64,000 nt of DNA, taken from contig NZ_SCIN01000003.1 in the NCBI RefSeq assembly GCF_004101245.1, positions 496,001 through 560,000 on the forward strand, in the 5' to 3' direction. Numbering within the stretch: position 1 is the first letter of the stretch; each line of letters begins with the position of its first letter. Origin of the DNA: Sphingomonas sp. UV9 (GTDB lineage Bacteria; Pseudomonadota; Alphaproteobacteria; Sphingomonadales; Sphingomonadaceae). Under the pieces are notes generated by a model, which saw nothing but the letters and a program-made list of their open reading frames with translations, searched no databases and had not been told where the DNA came from. The position numbers and the translations under genes are program-made. Positions 43,996-52,775 of the stretch are shown piece after piece.

Positions 43996-46652
43996 ACGAC
44001 GACGGACGGCCCTCTCCCGAGGCCCTTCTGCGACAGGCGTCGCAGGAGGGTCGCGGCCGTCTGAAGATCTTCCTCGGCGCCGCGCCCGGCGTGGGGAAAA
44101 CCTATGAGATGCTCTCCGAGGGCGCCGAACGCCGCCGCGCGGGTGTCGACGTCGTCATCGGCGTGGTCGAGACGCACGGCCGCGTCGAAACCGAAGCGCT
44201 CACGCGGGGCCATGAGATCGTCCCGCGCAAGGCGATCCTCTACGAAGGCCGCATGCTCGACGAGATGGACCTCGACGCGATCCTCGCGCGCGCGCCGACG
44301 CTCGTGCTGGTCGACGAACTCGCCCACACCAATGCGCCGGGCAGCCGCCATCCGAAACGCTACCAGGATGTCGAGGAACTGCTCGCCGCCGGGATCGACG
44401 TCTATTCGACGATCAACATCCAGCATATCGAGAGCCTCAACGACGTCGTCGCCTCGTTCACGCGCGTGAGGGTGCGCGAGACGGTGCCGGACAGCATCGT
44501 CGAGATGGCCGAGATCGAGGTCGTCGACATCCCTCCGGATGAACTCATCGAGCGCCTGAAGGCGGGCAAGGTCTACCTGCCGCACGAAGCGACGCGGGCG
44601 CTGTCGCACTTCTTCTCCAAATCGAACCTCTCGGCCCTGCGTGAACTCGCGTTGCGGCGTGCGGCGCAAGCCGTCGATGCGCAGATGCTCGAACATGTCC
44701 GCGCGCTCGGCGTCGGCGGGACGTGGGCGGGCGGCGAGCGGATCGTCGTCGCGATCAGCGAACTGCCAGCCGCGCTCGGCCTCGTCCGCGCGACCAAGCG
44801 GGTCGCCGACGCGATGCACGCGCCGTGGACCGCGGTGTATATCGAGACGCCGCGCGCACAGAGTTTCGGCGAGGCCGAGCACCGCCAGCTCGCCGCGGTC
44901 TTCAATCTCGCGACGCAGCTCGGTGGCGACGTCGCGACGGTTCCCGCGACATCGGTGGTCGACGGCCTGAAGACCTTCACGACCGAGGCGCGCGCCACGC
45001 AGCTCGTGGTCGGCAAGTCGAGCCGCTCGCGGTGGTTCGAACTACGCCACGGCTCGGTCGTCGACCGGATCGTCCGCGAGACGCCGGGGGTCGCGGTCCA
45101 CGTCCTGCCGATGGAGACGGGCACAGCCTCACCCGGCAGCGGCAAACGCGTCGGCAGCTGGGGTAGCCGGGCTGGGTACGGCTGGACGACGGCGATGGTG
45201 GCGGGCGTCACCGGGGTGGCGAGCGCGCTGTTCCACATCCTCAACCTCGGCAATGTCGCGCTGCTCTACCTGCTGCCGGTGATGGCGGCGGCGAGCCTGT
45301 TCGGCCTGCGCACAGGGCTGTTCGCGGGGATCGCTTCGTCGGTCGCGTACAACTTCTTCTTCCTGCCGCCGACCGGCACGCTGACGATCAACAATCCCGA
45401 GAACGTGATCTCGATCCTCGTGCTGCTCGGCATCGCCTTCGTGACGAGCCAGCTCACGTCTCGGGTTCGCGCGCAGGCCGACATTGCTGCGGCCAGCGCG
45501 CGGACCAACGCCGCGCTCGCCGGGTTCCTGCGCCAGCTGACGTCGCTCAACGAGCCGGTCGCGCTGGCCCGCGCGATCTGCGACGAAGTCGGACGGCTGT
45601 TCGGCGTGCGCGCGGTGATCCTCGTCGCAGAGAATCCGGGGCTCGCGGTTCAGGCGGCGAATGGCGCGGATTACCGGCTCGAGACGATGGAGATGGCCGC
45701 GGCGCAATGGGCGTATGATACCGGCGCCCCGGCCGGACGCGGGTCGGGCACGCTGGCAGCGTCGGAGTGGTTCTTCCAGCCGCTGCGTTCCGGCGAACGG
45801 ACGCTGGCAGTGCTCGGCCTCGCGCGCGAGGCGGGGGGCGATCCGGTGCGGTCGGACCAGTTGCCGCTGCTGATGAGTCTGGTCGACCAAGCATCGCTGG
45901 TGCTCGAACGCGCGCGGCTTGAGGTCGAGATGCGCGACGTCGATGCGGTGCACGAGCGCGATCGCTTGCGGCAGGCGTTGCTGTCGTCGGTCAGCCACGA
46001 TCTGCGCACGCCGCTGACGTCGGTGATGGCGGCGGCGGCGGAACTGCACCGCGGCGTCACGCCCGAGCTGATCGACACGATCGAGACCGAGGCGGCGCGG
46101 CTCAACCGGTTCGTCGGTAATCTGCTGGACATGGCGCGGGTCGAGGCGGGGGCGCTCCGGCTTCGGCTGGAGCCCACCGACCTGACCGATGCGGTGGCCG
46201 GGGCGGTGCATGATACCAAGCGCGTGCTGGAGGGGCATGCGATCGAACTCGACGTCGCACCGAACCTGCCGCTGGTGCGCGTCGATCCGCAACTGCTCCA
46301 CCACTGCCTGCTCAACCTGCTCGACAATGCCGGCCGTTATGCCGATCCCGGCACGCCGATCGTGGTGCGGGGCGAACACCGGTTCGGCGTGCTCCGGCTG
46401 TCGGTGATCGACCAGGGGCCGGGCCTGCCGCCGGGTCGCGAGAAGGAGGTGTTCGAGACGTTCCGCCGCCTCGAGGGCTCCGACCGGGCGGTCGGCGGGA
46501 CGGGGTTGGGACTTGCGATCGTCAAGGCGTTCGCCGAAGCGATGGGGATGACCGCGCAAGCCAGCAACCGCGAAGACCTGACGGGCGCGCAGTTCAGCCT
46601 GTGCTTCCCCGCGACCCTGCTCGTCCGCGACGCCGACGGAGCCAACGTATGA
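43992..46652 (+). CDS. kdpD: KdpD, osmosensitive potassium sensor histidine kinase
   Basis: 886 aa. N-terminal KdpD domain with Walker A GAAPGVGKTYEML and VLVDELAHTNAPGSRH; a Usp-like domain at about 245-370; four helices (about 395-500); a GAF-like region; HisKA with H669 in SSVSHDLRTPL; and a HATPase domain with LLDNAGRYA and VGGTGLGLAIVKAF. It senses K+ limitation and phosphorylates KdpE. The start is TTG at 43992, overlapping the kdpC stop as TTGA; a full-length N-terminus supports it. Stop overlaps kdpE as ATGA. Confidence 0.96.
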   Translation: MNDDGRPSPEALLRQASQEGRGRLKIFLGAAPGVGKTYEMLSEGAERRRAGVDVVIGVVETHGRVETEALTRGHEIVPRKAILYEGRMLDEMDLDAILARAPTLVLVDELAHTNAPGSRHPKRYQDVEELLAAGIDVYSTINIQHIESLNDVVASFTRVRVRETVPDSIVEMAEIEVVDIPPDELIERLKAGKVYLPHEATRALSHFFSKSNLSALRELALRRAAQAVDAQMLEHVRALGVGGTWAGGERIVVAISELPAALGLVRATKRVADAMHAPWTAVYIETPRAQSFGEAEHRQLAAVFNLATQLGGDVATVPATSVVDGLKTFTTEARATQLVVGKSSRSRWFELRHGSVVDRIVRETPGVAVHVLPMETGTASPGSGKRVGSWGSRAGYGWTTAMVAGVTGVASALFHILNLGNVALLYLLPVMAAASLFGLRTGLFAGIASSVAYNFFFLPPTGTLTINNPENVISILVLLGIAFVTSQLTSRVRAQADIAAASARTNAALAGFLRQLTSLNEPVALARAICDEVGRLFGVRAVILVAENPGLAVQAANGADYRLETMEMAAAQWAYDTGAPAGRGSGTLAASEWFFQPLRSGERTLAVLGLAREAGGDPVRSDQLPLLMSLVDQASLVLERARLEVEMRDVDAVHERDRLRQALLSSVSHDLRTPLTSVMAAAAELHRGVTPELIDTIETEAARLNRFVGNLLDMARVEAGALRLRLEPTDLTDAVAGAVHDTKRVLEGHAIELDVAPNLPLVRVDPQLLHHCLLNLLDNAGRYADPGTPIVVRGEHRFGVLRLSVIDQGPGLPPGREKEVFETFRRLEGSDRAVGGTGLGLAIVKAFAEAMGMTAQASNREDLTGAQFSLCFPATLLVRDADGANV

Positions 46653-47338
46653 GCGGGCAGACGGTGCTGATCGTCGACGACGAGCTGCATATCCGCAGGC
46701 TGCTGAAGAATACGCTGGAGCGCGCCGGCTACGGTGTCGAGGAGGCGGTCGATGCGCGCGAGGCGCTGCGGATCGCGGGGAGCCGGCCGTTGACCGCGGT
46801 GTTGCTCGACCTGGGTTTGCCCGACCGTGACGGGCTGGAACTGGTGCCTTTGTTGAAGACGCTTGGCGATCCGATCATCCTCGTCGTCTCGGCGCGCGAG
46901 GCGACCGACCAGAAGGTGGCGGCGCTCGATCTGGGGGCCGAGGATTACGTGACCAAGCCGTTCGATACCGAGGAACTGCTCGCGCGCTTGCGCGTGGCGT
47001 TGCGGGGACGCGGCGAGGCGACGTCGCGGCCGACGATCCTGCATGCGCACGGGGTGGAGATCGACTTCGAGCACCGCCTCGTTCGGCGTGGGGACGAGGA
47101 GGCGCATCTGACGCGGAAGGAGTTCGACGTGCTGTCGGCGCTGGCTGCGCATCCCGGGCGGGTCGTGACGCACCAGCGGATATTGGAGGCGGCGTGGCCG
47201 ACCGATCACGATCGTCGGATCGAGTATCTCCGCATCGTGGTGCGCAACCTTCGCCAGAAGCTGGAGGGAACGGGGGGAGTCGGCACGGTCATCGCGAACG
47301 AACTCGGCATTGGATACCGGCTTCTCGTCGATCAGTGA
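46649..47338 (+). CDS. kdpE: KdpE, response regulator
   Basis: 229 aa, OmpR family. Receiver domain with acidic pocket IVDDE, phosphoacceptor D54 in LLDLGLPDRDG, and K in YVTKPFDTEELLAR. C-terminal winged helix with LTRKEFDVLSALAAHPGRVV and RIEYLRIVVRNLRQKLE. It activates the kdp promoter. Last gene of the kdp transcript; it is followed by repeats. Confidence 0.96.
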   Translation: MSGQTVLIVDDELHIRRLLKNTLERAGYGVEEAVDAREALRIAGSRPLTAVLLDLGLPDRDGLELVPLLKTLGDPIILVVSAREATDQKVAALDLGAEDYVTKPFDTEELLARLRVALRGRGEATSRPTILHAHGVEIDFEHRLVRRGDEEAHLTRKEFDVLSALAAHPGRVVTHQRILEAAWPTDHDRRIEYLRIVVRNLRQKLEGTGGVGTVIANELGIGYRLLVDQ

Positions 47339-47362
47339 GCATTTGACGGGAGGTAGCATGTT

Positions 47363-47408
47363 TCCCCGCGAAGGCGGGGACCCAGACCGGGCTCGCGCCT
47401 TCGCGGGA
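47363..47408. repeat. CCCGCGAAGGCGGG-family palindrome after kdpE
   Basis: TCCCCGCGAAGGCGGGGACC and, inverted, GCCTTCGCGGGA; 24 bases past the kdpE stop. Together with TCCCGG-N6-CCGGGA at 47504-47521 it is the only structure I see in the 272-bp gap 47339-47610. Confidence 0.75.
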
Positions 47409-47610
47409 GAACAAGGGAGCGGTCGGTTCGCTGGTAATTTGGTCCCACACCATCACTCTAAAGCTGGGATCTCCCCGTAACAGGTCGCCCCTGCCGCGCG
47501 AGGTCCCGGGCTTAGCCGGGATGACGGGGTTGCGCACTACGCGAACACTATGGCTCTCCCTTGGAATCAATCTCGAACGCTTATGCGGCTAGCGATAGCT
47601 CAGGCGTCGC

Positions 47611-47931
47611 ATGACCGACCTCCGCCGCCTCCGCACCGACCTCAGCCTCCGCGCGAGTGGCATCCCGTTGCTCGCGGTCGCCGTCACCGCGATCCACACG
47701 CTCGCCCGCCTTCACCCTCCGATCAGCGTACTCGCGTTCCTGCTCGCCACGATCGGCTTCCTCTGCGCGAGTGCGGGTGCGATGCTGGCGATCGTTGGCC
47801 ACCACATCCACGACCGCATCCAGGTCAGCGCCCGCTGGCAACGCGCCGAGCGACAGGGCGCGCCCGTGGTGGGACCTGTCGACGCGCGCGCGCGAAGTCC
47901 TTATGCTACCGCGTTGCAGCATGATGACTAG
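47611..47931 (+). CDS. Small membrane protein ahead of opgG
   Basis: 106 aa with two hydrophobic helices: one around SGIPLLAVAVTAIHTLARL and one around VLAFLLATIGFLCASAGAML. A basic cytoplasmic-type tail follows. No family recognised. It ends 12 bases before opgG with the GGGAG site of opgG directly at its stop, so it is probably cotranscribed with the glucan genes. Its own ribosome site is weak, and the leftward frame over the same bases is less convincing. Function unknown. Confidence 0.6.
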   Translation: MTDLRRLRTDLSLRASGIPLLAVAVTAIHTLARLHPPISVLAFLLATIGFLCASAGAMLAIVGHHIHDRIQVSARWQRAERQGAPVVGPVDARARSPYATALQHDD

Positions 47932-47943
47932 GGAGCACTCCGC

Positions 47944-49437
47944 ATGATCGGTCGACGCGAAGTAATGACCGCGCTGGGTCTGTTGGGTGTCCTCCCGCAG
48001 GCCGCCGCGGCGATGCGCGCCGCGCCTGGCAAGGCCGAGCCGTTTTCGTGGGAGGCGCTTCAGCAACGTGCAGCGACGCTCGCGACCAAGCCGTACCGCG
48101 CGCCGGCCAAGGTCGCCGCCGCCGCCGCGATCGATTACGACAAGGTCGGCAGCATCCGGTTCCGCGCCGACAAGACGCTCGCCGGCGGCATCCGCCTGTT
48201 CCCGCTAGGCCGCTATGCGCCGATGCCGGTCGCGATCAACGTCGTCGAGGGTGGGCAGGCGCGACGCATCGAATTCTCGCGCGACCTGTTCGAGGCGGAA
48301 GAGGGCCACGCCGCCGCGCTCGGCATCGCCGGCTTCCGCGCGATGGCGCCGGGCGGCACCAGCGACTGGATGGCATTTCAGGGCGCGTCCTATTTCCGCA
48401 CCGCCGGGTCGCAGGATCAGTACGGCCTGTCGGCACGTGGGCTTGCGATCAACACCGGCTTGCCCGGCCGCGAGGAGTTTCCCGACTTCACCGAATTCTG
48501 GATCGAGCGCACCGGCAACGATGCCTATACGATCTACGCGCTGATGGACGGCGTCAGCGTGACCGGCGCCTACCGGTTCCAGTCGCGGCACGTCGCAGGG
48601 GCAGGCGTCGAGCAGCAGGTCTCGTCGGTCCTCAATCTGCGCCGCGATATCGAACGGCTCGGCGTCGCACCGGCGACCAGCATGTTCTGGTACGGCGAAG
48701 GCAACCGCGCCGCTGCGGTCGACTGGCGACCCGAGATCCACGATTCGGACGGCCTCGCGCTGCTCACCGGCGCCGGCGAGCGCATCTGGCGGCCGCTCAA
48801 CAATCCGTCGCACGATACGCTGGACAGTTTTGCGGACCAGGCGCCGAAGGGGTTCGGGCTGATCCAGCGCGACCGGAATTTCGATCACTACCAGGACGAC
48901 GGCGCGTTCTACGATCGCCGGCCGAACCTGTGGATTCAGCCGCAGGGTGACTGGGGCAAGGGCGCGGTGATGCTGTACGCGTTCCCGACCAGCAGCGAGA
49001 CGGTCGACAATATCGTGTCGTTCTGGACGCCCGCCGCGCCCGCCAAGGCGGGGCAGCGGTTGCAGTTCGATTATACGCTGTCGTGGAAGTCGGCCGATCC
49101 GACCGCGGTCGCCGCGACCGCGCATGTCGTCGATTGCTGGCAGGGCGTCGCCGGCCGACCGGGCGCGGAGGCGATCAAGGGCGCGCGCAAGCTGGTGGTC
49201 GATTTCCTCGGCGACGGCCTTGCCGGGCTCGACCGGCAGAGCGGCGTGACCGCGAAGATCGACGTGGTGCGCGGCAAGTTGCTCAGCAATGCCGCGTATC
49301 CGGTGGTCGGCCAGAAAAACCGTTGGCGCGTGACCGCCGACGTTGCCCCCGACGCGCAAGGGCCCGCCGATGTCCGGCTGTTCCTCACGCGCAGCGGTCG
49401 CGCGCTCAGCGAAACCGTCCTGACGCCGATCTTCTGA
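47944..49437 (+). CDS. Periplasmic glucan biosynthesis protein OpgG/OpgD
   Basis: 497 aa. N-terminal signal GRREVMTALGLLGVLPQAAA contains a twin arginine, as in Tat-exported OpgD of E. coli; OpgG itself is Sec-exported. The body starts FSWEALQQRAATLATKPY and includes TSDWMAFQGASYFRTAGSQD and GLSARGLAINTG, typical of MdoG/OpgG proteins. It modifies or branches osmoregulated periplasmic glucans made by OpgH. The stop overlaps opgH as TGATG. I leave the choice between opgG and opgD open. Confidence 0.92.
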   Translation: MIGRREVMTALGLLGVLPQAAAAMRAAPGKAEPFSWEALQQRAATLATKPYRAPAKVAAAAAIDYDKVGSIRFRADKTLAGGIRLFPLGRYAPMPVAINVVEGGQARRIEFSRDLFEAEEGHAAALGIAGFRAMAPGGTSDWMAFQGASYFRTAGSQDQYGLSARGLAINTGLPGREEFPDFTEFWIERTGNDAYTIYALMDGVSVTGAYRFQSRHVAGAGVEQQVSSVLNLRRDIERLGVAPATSMFWYGEGNRAAAVDWRPEIHDSDGLALLTGAGERIWRPLNNPSHDTLDSFADQAPKGFGLIQRDRNFDHYQDDGAFYDRRPNLWIQPQGDWGKGAVMLYAFPTSSETVDNIVSFWTPAAPAKAGQRLQFDYTLSWKSADPTAVAATAHVVDCWQGVAGRPGAEAIKGARKLVVDFLGDGLAGLDRQSGVTAKIDVVRGKLLSNAAYPVVGQKNRWRVTADVAPDAQGPADVRLFLTRSGRALSETVLTPIF

Positions 49438-51260
49438 TGCCTGCGCTTCCTGGCATGGTGCCGTCGATGATGCCCGGCGAGTCGCCGATCGAGATGCCGG
49501 CGCAGCGGTTTGACGGCCCGCCGCCGCCCTGGTCCGCGCCCGAACCGGGGGAGGGCCGCGTGATTTCGCCCGACGATATCCTCGCGCGCCGGATCATGCT
49601 GGTGCTGATGACCGGCCTGCTGGCGACCGCAGCGTCGTCGGCGGTGCAGGAATCGCTGCTCGCCGACGGGCTCAGCCTGTGGGACGGGGTATTGCTGGCG
49701 CTGTTCTTCCCGCTGTTCGCGTGGATCGCGTTCGGTTTCATGAACGCCGCGATCGGTTTCGTGCTGCTCATGACCGGCGGCCATCCCGGGTTCGTGCCGA
49801 CGCCGCGCCAGTCCGAACCGCTCGAGGGCCGCACCGCGATCCTGATGCCGGTCCACAACGAGGACATCGATGCGGTGTTCGAACGGATCGCGTGGATGGC
49901 GCGCGCGATCGCCGATGGCGGTGTCGCCGACCGGTTCGATATCTTCATCCTGAGCGACTCGGGCGAAGCGGCGGAGGCTGCCGAGGTCGCGGCGTGGCAG
50001 CGGCTCGCGCCGACGCTCGACTGCAAGCTTTACTACCGGCGTCGCACGGTGAATGTCGGCCGCAAGCCGGGCAATGTCGCCGAGTGGATCCGGCGGTTTG
50101 GCGGCGGCTATCGCTATATGCTGATGCTCGACGCGGACAGCCTGATGGGCGGCAACACGATCATCGGCATGGCGCAGGTGCTCGAACGCCGGCCGGCGGT
50201 GGCGCTGCTCCAGACCGTGCCCGCGGTGATCAACGGCGTGACGTTCTTCCAGCGCTGGATGCAGTTCGCGAGCCGCTTGTACGGCCCGATCTCGACCGCG
50301 GGGCTCGTCTGGTGGTCTGGGTCGGAGGCGACCTTCTGGGGCCATAACGCGCTGATCCGGATCGAGGCGTTCGCGTCCAGCTGCGGGCTGCCCGACCTGC
50401 CCGGGCGCGCGCCGTTCGGCGGCGTCATCATGAGCCACGACATGGTCGAGGCGGCGCTGCTGCGCAGGCGCGGCTGGCGTGTCCACATGTTGATGACCGA
50501 AGAGACGTTCGAGGAATATCCGCCGACGCTGATCGATGCGGCGGTGCGCGACCGGCGGTGGGCACAGGGTAATATCCAGCATCTCAGCCTGCTGACGTCG
50601 TCTGGGTTTCACTGGGTCAGCCGGCTGCAACTGCTGATGGGCGCGTCGGCGTTCATCACCTCGCCGGTGTGGCTGTTGATGATCGCGACGAGCGTCGTGC
50701 AGGCGCTGATCGGCGAGCGCAACATCGTCGAGGCGCAGACCTCGCTCCAGGTGCTGGCGGTGACGCTGTTGCTGCTGTTCGGGCCCAAGGTGTTGAGCGT
50801 GATCTGGGCGGTCTCGAATGCAGAGCGGCGCGAGGGGTTCGGCGGGCGGCGCGGGATCGTCCGGTCGGTGCTGATCGACGTGCCGTTCTCGATGCTGTCC
50901 GCGCCGGTGATCGCGCTGACGCAGACGATGGATCTTGCCGGGATCCTGATGGGGCGCAAGTCCGGCTGGGCGCCACAGAACCGCGATGCGCATGAGCTGT
51001 CGCTGGCGGACGTGATGCCGCGCTATCGCTGGCATGTCGGGGTCGGCGTCGCGCTGCTGGCGGTGACGCCGTTCGCGCCGATCACCGCGGCGTGGCTCGC
51101 GCCGGTGACGCTGGGGCTGTTGCTCAGCCCGTTTCTGACGATGCTGACCGCGAGCGAGAAGGCGGGTCGCTGGGCGGAGTCGCACGGCATGTTCGTCGAG
51201 CCCGGCGAGCATGTCTCGGTGCTGTCGCGACCGTCGTTGCCGGCCCCCACGTCATCCTGA
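49437..51260 (+). CDS. opgH: Glucan beta-glucosyltransferase OpgH (MdoH)
   Basis: 607 aa GT2 membrane enzyme. Seen in order: two N-terminal helices, ILMPVHNEDIDAVFERIAW, FDIFILSDSGEAAEA, the metal-binding DAD of MLMLDADSLM, GPISTAGLVWWSG, SHDMVEAALLRRRGW and the product-binding DRRWAQGN. Further helices follow. It polymerises glucose from UDP-glucose into the periplasmic beta-glucan backbone. Length is shorter than E. coli OpgH (about 850 aa), lacking its long cytoplasmic N-terminal extension. The stop codon lies in the hairpin at 51251-51276. Confidence 0.93.
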   Translation: MPALPGMVPSMMPGESPIEMPAQRFDGPPPPWSAPEPGEGRVISPDDILARRIMLVLMTGLLATAASSAVQESLLADGLSLWDGVLLALFFPLFAWIAFGFMNAAIGFVLLMTGGHPGFVPTPRQSEPLEGRTAILMPVHNEDIDAVFERIAWMARAIADGGVADRFDIFILSDSGEAAEAAEVAAWQRLAPTLDCKLYYRRRTVNVGRKPGNVAEWIRRFGGGYRYMLMLDADSLMGGNTIIGMAQVLERRPAVALLQTVPAVINGVTFFQRWMQFASRLYGPISTAGLVWWSGSEATFWGHNALIRIEAFASSCGLPDLPGRAPFGGVIMSHDMVEAALLRRRGWRVHMLMTEETFEEYPPTLIDAAVRDRRWAQGNIQHLSLLTSSGFHWVSRLQLLMGASAFITSPVWLLMIATSVVQALIGERNIVEAQTSLQVLAVTLLLLFGPKVLSVIWAVSNAERREGFGGRRGIVRSVLIDVPFSMLSAPVIALTQTMDLAGILMGRKSGWAPQNRDAHELSLADVMPRYRWHVGVGVALLAVTPFAPITAAWLAPVTLGLLLSPFLTMLTASEKAGRWAESHGMFVEPGEHVSVLSRPSLPAPTSS

Positions 51261-51276
51261 CTTTCGTCAGGATGAC
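51251..51276. terminator. Perfect hairpin overlapping the opgH stop, between convergent genes
   Basis: GTCATCCTGAC (51251-51261), loop TTTC, GTCAGGATGAC (51266-51276). The stop TGA of opgH is inside the left arm, and the convergent EmrB gene ends four bases beyond the right arm. It belongs to the same repeat type as 36700-36717 and could terminate both transcripts. Confidence 0.65.
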
Positions 51277-51279
51277 GGG

Positions 51280-52722
51280 TTAGGCCCGATGCCCGCTCAA
51301 CTCAGCGCCCGCATCCACCGCGAACCGGCGGTTCCAGATCGTCGCCGACGCCGACACCGCCGTCACCACCAGGAACGCCAGCGTGAAGTTCGCGAGCGCC
51401 GGCCGCGTCGCCCCCGTGCCCAGCATCCCGACATGCAGCGACGCGGCGCCGACGCAGATGCCGAGCGACAGCATCAGTTGCTGGAACGTGGCGTAGAAGC
51501 TGGTCGCGCTGCTCATCCGCGACGACGGGATCTCGTCATAGGCGATCGTATTGTACGCCGAGAACTGGAACGACATGAAGAAGCCGGAGAGCATCAGCAC
51601 GCCGAAGATCGCGGGGATCGGCCAGTCGGGGCGGAAGAGGCCGGCGACCGCATAGCCCGAACTCGCGCAGAGACCGCCGACGATCAGGCTGTTGCGGAAC
51701 CCGAAGCGGCGCAGGATGCGCGGTGCGAGGCTCTTCATCATCAGCGAGCCGATCGCGCCGGCGATCGTGATCGCGCCGCTGGCCGCTGCGGTCATGCCGA
51801 AGCCCAATTGGAGCATCATCGGCAACAGGAACGGCTGCGCGCCCTGCGTGATACGGGTCAGCGAGCCGCCGATCACCGACAGCCGGAAGGTCGGAATCCG
51901 CATCAGCGACAGATCGAGGATCGGGTCGCTGCGTCGCTTGGCATGGCGGACGTACGCGACGCCGGCGATCAGCCCGATCGCGATCAGCCCCACCGCTTGC
52001 GCAAGTTCGCCGGTGCGGCTGGTCATCTCGAACCCGAACAACAGGCAACCGAGCGACACGCCCGACAGGAGGAAGCCGGGCACGTCGAACCGTGCCGGTT
52101 TGTCCTCGCGCACCTCGCCGATATAGCGTGTCACCAGCACCACGCCGAGCAGGCCGATCGGCACGTTGAGGTAGAAGATCCAGCGCCAGTCGAGATACGT
52201 CACGATCGCGCCGCCGACCGGTGGCCCGAGGATCGGGCCGATCAGCGCGGGCATGATCAACCACGACATCGCCTGGACCATGTCCTCCTTGGCGACGCTG
52301 CGGAGCAGGACGAGGCGGCCGATCGGGATCATCATCGCGCCGCCCAAGCCTTGCAGGAAGCGCGCGCCCATCATGAATGGCAGGCTGGTTGCCTGGCCAC
52401 ACAGCATCGATCCGCCGACGAAGATCAGGATCGCCGCGCGGAAGATGGTGCGCGAGCCGAACCGGTCGGCAAGGCGTCCGCTGGCGGGGATGAAGATCGC
52501 AAGCGCCAGCAGATACGAGGTCAGCGCCGAACTCATGCTGGTCGCGGGGACGCCGAAATCGCGTGCCATCGTCGGCAGCGCGGTCGCCAGCACGGTCGAA
52601 TCCATCTGCTCCATGAACAGCGCGCAGGCGATGATCAGCGCGGTGATGCGGTAGTTGCTAGGGGTGTGTGGTCGCGCGTCCGGATCCTTGGCGACGCGCG
52701 CGATGGTGTCGGCGGCGGGCAT
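51280..52722 (-). CDS. MFS multidrug transporter, EmrB/QacA (DHA2) type
   Basis: 480 aa, about 14 helices. DHA2 motifs: MEQMDSTVLATALPTMA in helix 1, GRLADRFGSRTIF, and PIGRLVLLRSV with the GPxxGG motif LGPPVGGAIV. Exports hydrophobic compounds by proton antiport, here presumably with the HlyD and NodT partners of the same operon. I give ATG 52722; a TTG at 52779, preceded by GGGGGG and overlapping the NodT stop as TTGA, would add 19 residues and is a real alternative. Last gene of a six-gene efflux operon. Confidence 0.88.
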   Translation of the reverse strand: MPAADTIARVAKDPDARPHTPSNYRITALIIACALFMEQMDSTVLATALPTMARDFGVPATSMSSALTSYLLALAIFIPASGRLADRFGSRTIFRAAILIFVGGSMLCGQATSLPFMMGARFLQGLGGAMMIPIGRLVLLRSVAKEDMVQAMSWLIMPALIGPILGPPVGGAIVTYLDWRWIFYLNVPIGLLGVVLVTRYIGEVREDKPARFDVPGFLLSGVSLGCLLFGFEMTSRTGELAQAVGLIAIGLIAGVAYVRHAKRRSDPILDLSLMRIPTFRLSVIGGSLTRITQGAQPFLLPMMLQLGFGMTAAASGAITIAGAIGSLMMKSLAPRILRRFGFRNSLIVGGLCASSGYAVAGLFRPDWPIPAIFGVLMLSGFFMSFQFSAYNTIAYDEIPSSRMSSATSFYATFQQLMLSLGICVGAASLHVGMLGTGATRPALANFTLAFLVVTAVSASATIWNRRFAVDAGAELSGHRA

Positions 52723-52775
52723 GATGCCGTCGCGGACTTCGCTGTTGATCGACGCCAGCCCGCGGCGGCGCAGCC

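Noticed and set aside
47339..47610. Potential small RNA after kdpE
   Set aside because: The hairpins belong to repeat families found at other gene ends, and no independent promoter is evident.
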